NCBI GenBank assembly: GCA_900317585.1
Contig: ONHG01000021.1
Span: 1-47,004, forward strand
Reading direction: 5' to 3'
Origin: an uncultured Lachnospiraceae bacterium
Lineage (GTDB): Bacteria > Bacillota > Clostridia > Lachnospirales > Lachnospiraceae
Length of the DNA stretch: 47,004 nt
Part shown: positions 34,683 through 43,223 of the stretch, one piece after another
Numbering within the stretch: the first letter of the stretch is position 1
How the letters are laid out: each line of letters begins with the position of its first letter
Made by a program: the position numbers and the translations under genes
The notes under the pieces: generated by a model
Seen by the model: only the letters and a program-made list of their open reading frames with translations
Told to the model about the DNA's origin: nothing
Databases searched by the model: none

Positions 34683-34900
34683 GGATTTTCCGTTTGTGGG
34701 CTGTGGGCACCGGTGTAGCACACAGTAGTATTCCTCAGAAAAAATATGAAGTCAGCCACGGGATTTTTCCCGGACAGGCTATGGCAGCTTGCAGGTATAT
34801 GTGGTCATTTGACCTATTGGAAACCCGTGGCAGTTCATATTTTTTCTTCGGAACATACTGTGTACTCTCCGGTGAAGGTAGTGTATTGAACGGAAAATCC
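34683..34900 (+). ncRNA. Candidate structured RNA: 218-bp long imperfect hairpin
   Basis: The element folds almost end to end. Outer stem: GGATTTTCCGTT (34683-34694) with AACGGAAAATCC (34889-34900), 12 perfect pairs. Then an internal loop of 13 nt (34695-34707) against 14 nt (34875-34888). Then CACCGG/CCGGTG (34708-34713, 34869-34874), ACACAGTA/TACTGTGT (34720-34727, 34856-34863), a 14-bp AGAAAAAATATGAA stem (34737-34750, 34834-34847) and CCACGGG/CCCGTGG (34756-34762, 34824-34830), capped by a loop of about 60 nt. A terminator follows at 34930 and the next gene has its own promoter, so a separate transcript or a 3' end of the asd mRNA is likely. The closing stem, central bubble and long stem recall 6S RNA; a foldback mobile element is the main alternative. 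It also fills most of the 415-bp gap between asd and the MATE gene. Confidence 0.55.
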
Positions 34901-34929
34901 TCACTCTATGATTTTAATTTGCAAAAGTC

Positions 34930-34955
34930 GAGTCCCTTAAAGGGGACTCTTTTTT
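34930..34955 (+). terminator. Intrinsic terminator behind the long hairpin
   Basis: GAGTCCC (34930-34936) pairs with GGGACTC (34943-34949), followed by six T. It ends the asd and/or hairpin transcript before the MATE promoter. Confidence 0.85.
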
Positions 34956-34993
34956 GTTAGTTTTATTATTCTCGGGGGGCTTAATTGTTACGC

Positions 34994-35021
34994 TTGAATT
35001 TATATTTTATCGTGGTAAAAT
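34994..35021 (+). promoter_or_regulatory. Promoter of the MATE gene
   Basis: TTGAAT (34994-34999) and TAAAAT (35016-35021) are 16 bp apart, placed after the terminator, so the MATE gene is a separate unit. Confidence 0.5.
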
Positions 35022-35061
35022 AGATAGGCTGAGGAGAATATTTTTTAAGAGGTAGAGATAA

Positions 35062-36426
35062 GTGAAGAATAATAAGTATGAAATTGATATGGTTAACGGT
35101 TCAATAATGGATAAGCTTATTTCATTTGCGTTGCCACTTATGATTTCAGGTATTTTACAGTTAGCGTTTAATGCGGTGGATATTATTGTCGTGGGACAGT
35201 TTAGTGGCAGCAAATCACTTGCGGCGGTTGGCTCTACTACGGCACTTATCAATGTGTTTGTCAATCTGTTTATGGGTATATCGCTTGGTGCGAATGTGCT
35301 CGCTGCCAGATTTTATGCGGCAGGCAAGGATGAGGAGATGTCTAAGACGGTGCACACCGCTATTATGATTGCGCTCATAAGCGGTGTTGTGATGGGTGTG
35401 GTCGGTGTTATTTTTGCAAGGGGTGCGCTGGAAATCATGGGTACACCGGATGATGTCATAGGTCTTTCTACTATTTATATGAGGATTTATTTTTGCGGTA
35501 TGCCGTTTTTTATGCTTTATAACTATGGCGCGGCGATTTTGCGTGCTGTCGGCGATACAAAGAGACCGCTTATCTTTTTGATTATTTCAGGCTGTATCAA
35601 TGCACTGCTCAATCTGTTTTTTGTAATAGTGTGCAAACTGGGTGTTGCAGGTGTTGCAATCGGTACAATTGTTTCGCAGTTTGTATCCTGTGTGCTTGTA
35701 TTATACTGTCTGAGCAAAGCAGATACCAGCTATAAGCTCTGCTTTAATAAGCTTGCGATTGATAAGGAATATATGCTTCAGATATTTCAGGTGGGAATCC
35801 CGGCCGGCATACAGAGCACAGTTATAAATATCTCAAATGCCATGCTTCAGTCATCAGTCAATTCCTTTGGCTCAATAGCCATGGCTGGATATACGGCGGC
35901 AAACAATATACTTGGCTTTTTGTATGTATCTGTCAACTCAATCACACAGGCCTGCATGAGCTTCACGAGCCAGAACTATGCGGTAGGAAAACAAAAGAGA
36001 ATGGACAGGGTACTGATAGACTGTCTGTTTCTCACGACAGCGGTAGCACTTGTGATGGGAAGTGCTTCATACATATTTGGAACACAGATACTTGGCATAT
36101 ATACAAGTAATAGCGAGGTAATTAAATCAGGACTTGAGATTATTTCGATTACAACAATCCCATATTTCCTCTGTGGAATCATGGACCTTTTTCCGGGAGC
36201 ACTAAGAGGAATGGGATACTCAACAGTACCTATGATACTTTCTATAATAGGAACAGTCGGAGTCAGAATCATCTGGATATATGGTCTGTTTCCAAGCCAC
36301 AGGTCGTTGTTTTTCCTGTTTATATCATATCCCGGTTCGTGGATAGCGACAATCATCATGCAGGTTATCTGCTATATGTTTGTCAGAAATAAAGTGAAAG
36401 CTACAATAGGAGCTCGCAAATTATAA
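35062..36426 (+). CDS. MATE family multidrug efflux protein
   Basis: A 454-aa protein with about twelve hydrophobic helices in two homologous halves, the MATE/NorM layout. It probably exports cationic compounds against Na+ or H+. The N-terminal MVNGSIMDKLISFALPLMIS, the VGQFSGSKSLAAVG segment in helix 2 and the matching second-half region (AMAGYTAANNILGF) identify the family; LRGMGYSTVPM near the end is typical of the DinF/Clostridial group. Start is GTG at 35062 behind GAGGTAG; the substrate cannot be told. Confidence 0.93.
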   Translation: MKNNKYEIDMVNGSIMDKLISFALPLMISGILQLAFNAVDIIVVGQFSGSKSLAAVGSTTALINVFVNLFMGISLGANVLAARFYAAGKDEEMSKTVHTAIMIALISGVVMGVVGVIFARGALEIMGTPDDVIGLSTIYMRIYFCGMPFFMLYNYGAAILRAVGDTKRPLIFLIISGCINALLNLFFVIVCKLGVAGVAIGTIVSQFVSCVLVLYCLSKADTSYKLCFNKLAIDKEYMLQIFQVGIPAGIQSTVINISNAMLQSSVNSFGSIAMAGYTAANNILGFLYVSVNSITQACMSFTSQNYAVGKQKRMDRVLIDCLFLTTAVALVMGSASYIFGTQILGIYTSNSEVIKSGLEIISITTIPYFLCGIMDLFPGALRGMGYSTVPMILSIIGTVGVRIIWIYGLFPSHRSLFFLFISYPGSWIATIIMQVICYMFVRNKVKATIGARKL

Positions 36427-36437
36427 TTAAAATCTAT

Positions 36438-36465
36438 TTGTATATGTGTTAAATTGTGATATAAT
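36438..36465 (+). promoter_or_regulatory. Promoter of the ATPase-topB unit
   Basis: TTGTAT (36438-36443) and TATAAT (36460-36465) are 16 bp apart; TG at 36457-36458 makes an extended -10. Confidence 0.6.
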
Positions 36466-36495
36466 ATTTCCAGTTGATTATTTTGGAGGAATATT

Positions 36496-37839
36496 ATGAA
36501 AGCAAAACACACAGATTTAGAGAAACTTGAGCAGCTCTATAAAGAGTCGGGTAACCAGCTCGTAGTGCTCTACGGAAGGAGAGGCTGTCAAAAGGAGGAG
36601 CTCATAAAGGAATTTTGTGACGGAAAGAAATTCTTTTACTACAGATGCAGACAGGCATCGCCTGAGCATCAGCTTGAGATGATGGGGGAGGAGATAAGCC
36701 GTCAGTACAAGGTGAGCCTGAGCAGACAGACATATGAGGAGTACTTCGCGAGAATCAAATCAGGAGACCCTTCCAAGCTTGTCGTGATAATCGATGAGGC
36801 ACAGTTTGTGGCAAAGAGGGATACATCATTTATGGAAGCAGTTGCAAAGCTTAAAAAGCACAAGCTGTATCCGGGACCTGTACTTATAATACTTGCCACA
36901 TCATCTACAGTCTGGGCTACACAGGAGGCAGCAGAGCAGTTTAAGGGAGCCGAAATGAAGCTTGAATCGCTCAATTTCCTTGAGGTTGTAAGACATTTTG
37001 AAAGTCTTCCAATCGCGGAAATCGTGAGAATTTACGGAGCAATCGGTGGAGTTCCGGCATATCTGGATAAGTGGGATGCAGCTAAATCATTTAAGGATAA
37101 TATATGCAGGCTCGTATTGACACCATCGGGAGCACTGTATGGTGAGGCGGATGCTGTTATATCCGCAGAGCTTAGAGAGCTTTCTGCATATAGCACAATA
37201 CTTGCAGCAATCGCAAGAGGTGAGAACAAGCTCAATGATATTTTCCATGCGACAGGATTTTCACGTGCCAAAATCAGCGTATATTTAAAAAATCTTGCCA
37301 CCTTCAATATCGTGGAAAAAGTAGTTTCATTTGAGACCGGCGGATGGGAAAATGCAAAGAAGGGCGTATATCAGATAAAAGACACATTTGTTAATTTCTG
37401 GTTTAAGTTTGTTTATCCGAATATGTCTAATCTGTATCTGCTTTCACCGGAAGAGTTTTATGATACATATATAGAAAAAGAGCTTGATGCGTATCTTGAG
37501 AGATATTTCAGGGAGGTCTGCACAGAGTATCTGCTTATACTAAATCAGATGGGACAGCTTCCGTTTACCATAAAGCGTGTGGGTACATGGATTGGAAAGA
37601 CAGGCCGCATAGACATCGTGGCTCAGAGTGAGGATAGAAGGAGCATCATCGGCTTCTGCAACTGGGACAAGCCAATGATGACCATGGATATGTGCGAGAA
37701 TATGGCTATGGCTATGGAGCAGGCAAGGCTTACATCTGATGACTATTATCTGTTTTCGGCAACGGATTTTGAGCCTGCACTGAAAAGCTATGTAGTCAGA
37801 GACCCTAGATTCAAGCTCATCAACATGAATGAATTATAG
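36496..37839 (+). CDS. DUF234-type AAA ATPase with a degenerate P-loop
   Basis: A 447-aa protein of the archaeal-ATPase/DUF234 type. The N-terminal region reads VVLYGRRGCQKEELIKEF where the family has GRRRVGKTEL; the Gly before Lys is Gln and the Thr after it Glu, so ATP binding is probably lost, although Walker B VVIIDEAQF (about 95-103) is intact. A winged helix follows (TGFSRAKISVYLKNL, about 255-270), then the DUF234 restriction-like domain with RIDIVAQSEDRRSIIGF near 375 in place of the usual E-D-K nuclease motif. It ends 8 bp before topB, whose ribosome binding site overlaps its stop. Cellular role unknown. Confidence 0.82.
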   Translation: MKAKHTDLEKLEQLYKESGNQLVVLYGRRGCQKEELIKEFCDGKKFFYYRCRQASPEHQLEMMGEEISRQYKVSLSRQTYEEYFARIKSGDPSKLVVIIDEAQFVAKRDTSFMEAVAKLKKHKLYPGPVLIILATSSTVWATQEAAEQFKGAEMKLESLNFLEVVRHFESLPIAEIVRIYGAIGGVPAYLDKWDAAKSFKDNICRLVLTPSGALYGEADAVISAELRELSAYSTILAAIARGENKLNDIFHATGFSRAKISVYLKNLATFNIVEKVVSFETGGWENAKKGVYQIKDTFVNFWFKFVYPNMSNLYLLSPEEFYDTYIEKELDAYLERYFREVCTEYLLILNQMGQLPFTIKRVGTWIGKTGRIDIVAQSEDRRSIIGFCNWDKPMMTMDMCENMAMAMEQARLTSDDYYLFSATDFEPALKSYVVRDPRFKLINMNEL

Positions 37840-37847
37840 AGGAGCTT

Positions 37848-40800
37848 ATGGGAAAATCACTGATAATAACAGAGAAGCCATCCGTGGCACAGGAATTTGC
37901 GAAGGTGCTGCGGGTGAGCGGACGCAATGATGGTTATATAGAAAATGGAGAATATGTGATTTCATGGTGCGTGGGACATCTGGTCGGGCTGGTCTACCCT
38001 GAGTCCTACGACATGAAATACAAGAAATGGCGTCTTGAGGATCTGCCGTTTCTGCCAAAGGAATACAAATATGATGTGATAGACAGCGTGCGCAAGCAGT
38101 ACAATATTGTGCACGCTCTTTTGCAGAGAGAGGACATTGACAGAGTTTACTGGGCAGGTGATGCCGGAAAAGAAGGACAGACCATCGAGGAGAATATCAG
38201 AAACTTTGGTGGTGTCAGGGAAGGCATGGAGGAGCTTCGAGTCTGGATAGATTCGCAGACCGAGGAGGAAATACTAAGAGGCATAAAAGAGGCAAAGCCG
38301 ATGAGTGCGTATGCAAACCTCGGAAAGAGCGGCATCATGCGTACCATCGAGGACTATGCGATGGGCATCAACTTTTCGCGTGTCATGTCGGTCAAATACG
38401 GCAATCTGCTAAACGATGCAGCGGGTACACGCTCGTACACGGCAATCGCGGTCGGACGAGTGATGACCTGTGTGCTTGGAATGGTAGTAATCCGTGAGCG
38501 CGAAATCAGAAACTTTAAGGAGACTCCGTTTTACAGGGTAATCGGCAGGTTTACGGATGCCGGTGTAGAGGCAGAGTGGAAGGCTGTAGAAGGATCAAGG
38601 TACTTTGAATCACCGCTTTTATACAAGGAAAACGGCTTCAAAGAGGAAAAAGATGCACTCGCTTTAATTGAAGAATTAAACGGCAAACAGGCAAAAGTTA
38701 AATCTATAGTTAAGAATATTACTAAAAAAAGAGCACCGCTTCTTTTCAACCTGGCGGAGCTGCAGGCAGAGTGCTCAAAGAAGTTTAAAATCAGCCCTGA
38801 TGAGACATTACAGGTGGCTCAGGATCTGTATGAAAAAAAGCTCACCACCTATCCCAGAACAGATGCCAGGGTGCTTTCAAGCGCTGTGGCAAAGGAGATT
38901 GGAAAAAATATAAGCAGGCTTAAAGGTTTTGAACCGACAGCAGACTTTGTGGAGCATATTATGCAAAAGAGGCTATATGCCAACATAGCTGATACGCAGT
39001 ACACGGATGACAGCAAGGTAACAGACCACTATGCTATCATTCCGACAGGTCAGCTTACAGAGCTTTCGGGGCTTACATCGCTTCAAAGAGCAGTATTTGA
39101 GCTGATTGTCAGGCGTTTCCTTAGTATTTTTTATCCACCGGCAGAGTATGAGAATGTGAAGCTTGTCGTAGATGTGGATAAGGAAAGTTTTTTTGCATCA
39201 TCAAAGGTACTAAAGAGCGAGGGCTATTTACAGGTGGCGAATCCGCCGAAAAAGAAGTCGTTTGAGGAATCAAACGCACGAATACTTGGTAAAAACACTG
39301 AAACTGCAGATAGTACAGATGAAAACAGCACAGCAAACGGCAGCAATGATGAGATAGTCGTAAATCCCAAGGTGATGCTTGAGCTTGCCGATAAGCTAAA
39401 GGCGGGTGATGAGATAGCATGCCAAGGCTATAATATCAAGTTTGGTAAGACATCTCCGCCAAAGCGCTATACATCAGGCTCCATGGTGCTTGCCATGGAA
39501 AATGCAGGACAGCTTATCGAGGACGAGGAGCTTCGTGAGCAGATAAAGGGCTCAGGAATAGGCACCTCAGCAACGAGAGCGGAGATAATCCAGAAGCTTG
39601 TCCGTATAGGATATCTGAATCTGAACAAAAAGACACAGATACTCACACCCGAAAGCCTTGGCGAGATGGTGTTTGAGGTCGTATACATGACAGTTCCGGC
39701 ACTTCTTAATCCAAAGATGACAGCCAACTGGGAAAAGGGACTGGACGGAATTACAAGGGGCACGGTGGATTTCTGGGAATACAGGGGAAGGCTTGAGAGC
39801 TTTATCCGCAAAGAAACAGAAAAGATGATTGAGCAGAATCTGCGCTCTGAGATTGCAGACCGCATCAGCAGCTTTGCAGGCAAAAATGCAAGAGGTGCGG
39901 CGGCCAGACGAAAGATAGGTGTCAAGTGCCCGGTTTGCGGCGGCGAGATAGTGACCACACCGTTTGGCTATGGCTGTGCCAATTACAAAAATGATAAATC
40001 AGGATGTAATTTTAATATCGGACAGGTGGCAGGACTTGATATTCCGGAGGAACAGGTCAAAAAACTGATTGAAGAAGGAATCACCGACACAATCCGTGGT
40101 TTTAAGTCGAAGAGCGGCAAGCGCTTTGATGCATGCTTAAAGCTCAACAAGGATGAACAGACGAACAAGGTATCAGCCACCTTTGATTTTGAAAATGTAA
40201 AGCCGCAAAAGGTCGAGGGTATTGTATGCCCGGACTGTGGAGGCGATATATATGTGTCGCCATACGGCTACCGATGTGCAAACTATAACAGACAGACAGA
40301 GGATGGCTGCCATTTCTTCGTTGGAAGGATAGCAGACAAGCAGCTGTCACAGGTACAGTTTTTAGAGCTCATGGCAAACGGCAGAACTGAGACGATAAAG
40401 GGCTTTAAATCAAAATCGGGAAAGCGCTTCAACGCATGTCTTATGTTAAAGAAGGAGCCTGTCACAGAGGGCAGTGAGAAAATGCACACCGTCGTAGCAT
40501 TTGACTTTGACAATGTGGAGGATGAAATCATAAAGGATGTTGTCTGTCCGCTTTGTGGTGGTCAGATAAAAAAGACATCGTTTGGCTATGGCTGTGTGAA
40601 CTACAAGGGTGACGAGCCGGGAAGCTGCCACTTTTCGGTGGGACAGATTGCGGGAAAGACAATCACAGCCGCAAACCTAAAGCAGCTTCTTAATGATAAA
40701 AAGACCGAGACCATACGAGGCTTTAAATCTAAAAGCGGGAAACGCTTCGATGCGTGCCTGGTGCTTAAGGAGGATGAAAACAAAAAGCTCTCTGTCCAGT

Positions 40801-41558
40801 TTGATTTTGAACATGTAGAGCCAAAGACAGTGAAGGATGTAGTATGTCCGAAGTGCGGAGGCAAAATCCAGGTGGCGCCGTTTGGCTTTGTATGCGAGAA
40901 CAACAGACGTGATGATCCTGAGAGCTGCCGCTTTATGGTGGGCAAGGTCGCAAGCGTCAAGATAAAGGAATCAGTCCTTAAGGAGCTTCTGACAAAGAAA
41001 AGGACAGAAGTTATATCAGGATTTGTCTCAAAGACAGGCATGAAGTTTGACGCACCGCTAAAGCTCACAGAAGACGGAGATATAGCCTTTGATTTCCCTG
41101 AAAAACCAAAGCCAATCGAGACCAATGTACTCTGTCCAAAGTGTGGCAGACCTCTCAAAAAGACACAGTGGAAATATGAGTGTGAGTGCGGCTTCAATGT
41201 TTGGCATACTGTGGCAAAGGTGGAGCTTTCAGAGGAAATCCTCACGGAGCTGTTTACCACAGGAAAGACCAAAAAGAAGGTCAGAGGCTTCACCTCCAAG
41301 GCGGGAAATGTATTCGATACATGCCTTAAGTTTGAAAATGACCAGATATCATTTGATTTCGATAACCCGGGGGAGGAAGAAGTGCAGAGCACGGCGGATG
41401 ATGTTCCGGATGAGACAACCATGAATAATACAACCATGGATGAGATGGGAATCCCAGAGGAATTTCTGGCTGGTCTTGATATGGCAGCTGATAGTGCACA
41501 GGCAGATGATGTGTCGGAGGCGGCACTTGCGGCGGCGCATGAGTTGTTTGGCGATTAG
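37848..41558 (+). CDS. topB: DNA topoisomerase III with five C-terminal zinc modules
   Basis: A type IA topoisomerase of 1236 aa that relaxes or decatenates DNA. The Toprim domain starts at SLIITEKPSVAQEFAKVL, with AGDAGKEGQTIEEN near 105 (close to DAGREGE of this group); the catalytic Tyr is in TYPRTDARVL (near 340). After the core, from about residue 690, five modules of about 100 residues start at 692, 792, 898, 998 and 1094. Each has a CPxCGG zinc finger with further Cys and ends in a GFKSKSGKRFDACL-type segment (Toprim_Crpt repeat), the last being more diverged. Most TopB proteins have one or two. GAGGAG overlaps the end of the ATPase gene. The tail is acidic. Confidence 0.95.
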   Translation: MGKSLIITEKPSVAQEFAKVLRVSGRNDGYIENGEYVISWCVGHLVGLVYPESYDMKYKKWRLEDLPFLPKEYKYDVIDSVRKQYNIVHALLQREDIDRVYWAGDAGKEGQTIEENIRNFGGVREGMEELRVWIDSQTEEEILRGIKEAKPMSAYANLGKSGIMRTIEDYAMGINFSRVMSVKYGNLLNDAAGTRSYTAIAVGRVMTCVLGMVVIREREIRNFKETPFYRVIGRFTDAGVEAEWKAVEGSRYFESPLLYKENGFKEEKDALALIEELNGKQAKVKSIVKNITKKRAPLLFNLAELQAECSKKFKISPDETLQVAQDLYEKKLTTYPRTDARVLSSAVAKEIGKNISRLKGFEPTADFVEHIMQKRLYANIADTQYTDDSKVTDHYAIIPTGQLTELSGLTSLQRAVFELIVRRFLSIFYPPAEYENVKLVVDVDKESFFASSKVLKSEGYLQVANPPKKKSFEESNARILGKNTETADSTDENSTANGSNDEIVVNPKVMLELADKLKAGDEIACQGYNIKFGKTSPPKRYTSGSMVLAMENAGQLIEDEELREQIKGSGIGTSATRAEIIQKLVRIGYLNLNKKTQILTPESLGEMVFEVVYMTVPALLNPKMTANWEKGLDGITRGTVDFWEYRGRLESFIRKETEKMIEQNLRSEIADRISSFAGKNARGAAARRKIGVKCPVCGGEIVTTPFGYGCANYKNDKSGCNFNIGQVAGLDIPEEQVKKLIEEGITDTIRGFKSKSGKRFDACLKLNKDEQTNKVSATFDFENVKPQKVEGIVCPDCGGDIYVSPYGYRCANYNRQTEDGCHFFVGRIADKQLSQVQFLELMANGRTETIKGFKSKSGKRFNACLMLKKEPVTEGSEKMHTVVAFDFDNVEDEIIKDVVCPLCGGQIKKTSFGYGCVNYKGDEPGSCHFSVGQIAGKTITAANLKQLLNDKKTETIRGFKSKSGKRFDACLVLKEDENKKLSVQFDFEHVEPKTVKDVVCPKCGGKIQVAPFGFVCENNRRDDPESCRFMVGKVASVKIKESVLKELLTKKRTEVISGFVSKTGMKFDAPLKLTEDGDIAFDFPEKPKPIETNVLCPKCGRPLKKTQWKYECECGFNVWHTVAKVELSEEILTELFTTGKTKKKVRGFTSKAGNVFDTCLKFENDQISFDFDNPGEEEVQSTADDVPDETTMNNTTMDEMGIPEEFLAGLDMAADSAQADDVSEAALAAAHELFGD

Positions 41559-41706
41559 TTCTGCTTATAATTAATTATTAAATCTATAATTAATATGAAT
41601 TTTTATATTTATGTTTAATGCTTATATTTAAGTTTAAATATTAAAATGACAGTTAAAAAAATAGTCAATAATTTTCACATAATAAATAAAAGAAAGGACA
41701 TAGAAA

Positions 41707-42381
41707 ATGGAAAACGCAAAAATAACAAACCTCTATAATCTGGATGAAACAATCGCAAAGGAGTATTTATCACAGTTCACTTATCCATGGGAGGCACTTG
41801 CCGGAATAAGTGATTTCATCAAGGAGCTCGGACCAACACTCGACCCTGAAATCTATGAGAAAAGAGGCGAGGATATCTGGGTAGCAAAGAGCGCAACAGT
41901 ATTTGACAGCGCATATCTGCACGGTCCGCTCATCATCTGTGAGGACGCAGAAATCAGACAGTGTGCTTTTATCCGTGGCAGTGCAATCGTAGGCAAGGGC
42001 TCAGTGGTAGGTAACTCCACAGAACTTAAAAATGTAATCATCTTCAACTCAGTACAGGTGCCTCATTACAACTATGTAGGAGATTCAATCCTGGGCTACA
42101 AATCACATATGGGCGCAGGCTCTATCACATCAAATGTAAAGAGCGACAAGACTCTTGTAGTCGTAAAGGATGTTTACGATACAAAAGAGGAGATTGCAAC
42201 AGGCCGCAAGAAATTCGGCGCTATGCTTGGTGACCATGTGGAGGTGGGCTGCAACTCGGTACTCAATCCGGGAACAGTAATAGGAAGAAATTCAAACATT
42301 TATCCGCTTTCAAGAGTACGCGGAGTCATCCCTGCAAACCACATTTTTAAGGACAAGGACAACGTAGTTCTTAAAAAATAG
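41707..42381 (+). CDS. Left-handed beta-helix acyltransferase, GlmU C-terminal-like
   Basis: A 224-aa protein with hexapeptide repeats from about residue 50 on (IWVAKSATVF, LHGPLIICEDAEIRQCAFIR, SAIVGKGSVVGNSTELKNVI, LGYKSHMGAGSITSNVKSDK). It resembles the acetyltransferase half of GlmU without the uridylyltransferase domain and is often annotated as a UDP-N-acetylglucosamine pyrophosphorylase-like protein. The ending IYPLSRVRGVIPANHIFKDK is typical. Acetyl-CoA and a sugar phosphate are plausible substrates. AAAGGA before the ATG; it lies alone in an AT-rich gap after topB. Confidence 0.8.
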   Translation: MENAKITNLYNLDETIAKEYLSQFTYPWEALAGISDFIKELGPTLDPEIYEKRGEDIWVAKSATVFDSAYLHGPLIICEDAEIRQCAFIRGSAIVGKGSVVGNSTELKNVIIFNSVQVPHYNYVGDSILGYKSHMGAGSITSNVKSDKTLVVVKDVYDTKEEIATGRKKFGAMLGDHVEVGCNSVLNPGTVIGRNSNIYPLSRVRGVIPANHIFKDKDNVVLKK

Positions 42382-42503
42382 TAATGTTGTTTGAAAAAAT
42401 ATTGTATTTTTGTTGTTTTTTGTCGATGATACTCTAGACTTATGACAAAAAATATGAGAGAATAAATCGGGTATGTTAAAACCATAACGAAAGGAGTCTT
42501 AAG

Positions 42504-43205
42504 ATGATTTACACTAAGGAAGTTGAAAACATGTGTCCTGTAGCTAAGGGCGCAAAACATGAGCCAGCTCCTATCCCAGAAGAAGGAAAATGGGTTCATT
42601 CTAAGAAAATTGAGGACATTTCAGGATTTACACACGGTGTAGGCTGGTGTGCACCACAGCAGGGTGCCTGCAAGCTCTCACTCAATGTAAAGAATGGAGT
42701 AATTGAAGAGGCATTAGTTGAGACTATCGGATGCTCAGGAATGACACACTCTGCAGCTATGGCAGCAGAAATCTTACAGGGTAAGACAATTCTTGAGGCA
42801 TTAAACACAGACTTAGTTTGTGATGCCATCAATACAGCTATGAGAGAGTTATTCTTACAGATCGTTTACGGTCGTACACAGTCTGCATTCTCTGATGATG
42901 GACTTGCTGTTGGAGCAGGACTTGAGGATTTAGGAAAGGGACTTCGCTCACAGGTTGGTACAATGTACGCAACAAAGGCAAAGGGAGTTCGTTACCTTGA
43001 GATGGCTGAGGGCTATGTAACAGGAATCGCTCTTGACAAGAACGATGAAGTAATTGGATACCAGTTCGTTTCTCTTGGAAAAATGACAGATTTTATCAAA
43101 AAGGGTGATGACGCTAACACAGCTTGGGAGAAAGCTTCAGGATCATACGGTCGTGTAACTCCAGAGCAGGGTGCTGTTAAGATCATCGATCCAAGACAGG
43201 AATAA
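42504..43205 (+). CDS. IscU/NifU-like scaffold protein of the GGGtGRT pair
   Basis: A 233-aa protein. The centre follows the IscU/NifU N-terminal fold: QQGACKLSLNVKNGVIEEAL (Cys56), ETIGCSGMTHSAAMAAEILQ (Cys77) with GKTILEAL next to it, and LVCDAIN (Cys106), which match the three cluster ligands of IscU. Two further cysteines (Cys11, Cys49) lie upstream, and the C-terminal 100 residues are family-specific. Annotated family members are called iron-sulfur cluster assembly scaffold proteins, but no cysteine desulfurase is near. AAAGGAG is followed by the ATG. It pairs with the GGGtGRT gene 18 bp downstream; the codon use of both is that of highly expressed genes. Confidence 0.85.
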   Translation: MIYTKEVENMCPVAKGAKHEPAPIPEEGKWVHSKKIEDISGFTHGVGWCAPQQGACKLSLNVKNGVIEEALVETIGCSGMTHSAAMAAEILQGKTILEALNTDLVCDAINTAMRELFLQIVYGRTQSAFSDDGLAVGAGLEDLGKGLRSQVGTMYATKAKGVRYLEMAEGYVTGIALDKNDEVIGYQFVSLGKMTDFIKKGDDANTAWEKASGSYGRVTPEQGAVKIIDPRQE

Positions 43206-43223
43206 GAGGAAAGGAGAACGACA

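Noticed and set aside
34694-34960. 88-codon open frame in the asd-MATE gap
   Set aside because: It lies inside the long hairpin and terminator, has no ribosome binding site and no protein-like composition.
38143-38190. Loss of an Asp in the TopB Toprim motif (DAGKEG)
   Set aside because: DAGREGE is the usual form in this TopB subgroup; only the conservative Arg to Lys change remains.
42418-42427. TTTTGTCGAT before the scaffold gene as a 0A box
   Set aside because: Single site with one mismatch and no good promoter next to it; such matches occur by chance in AT-rich gaps.
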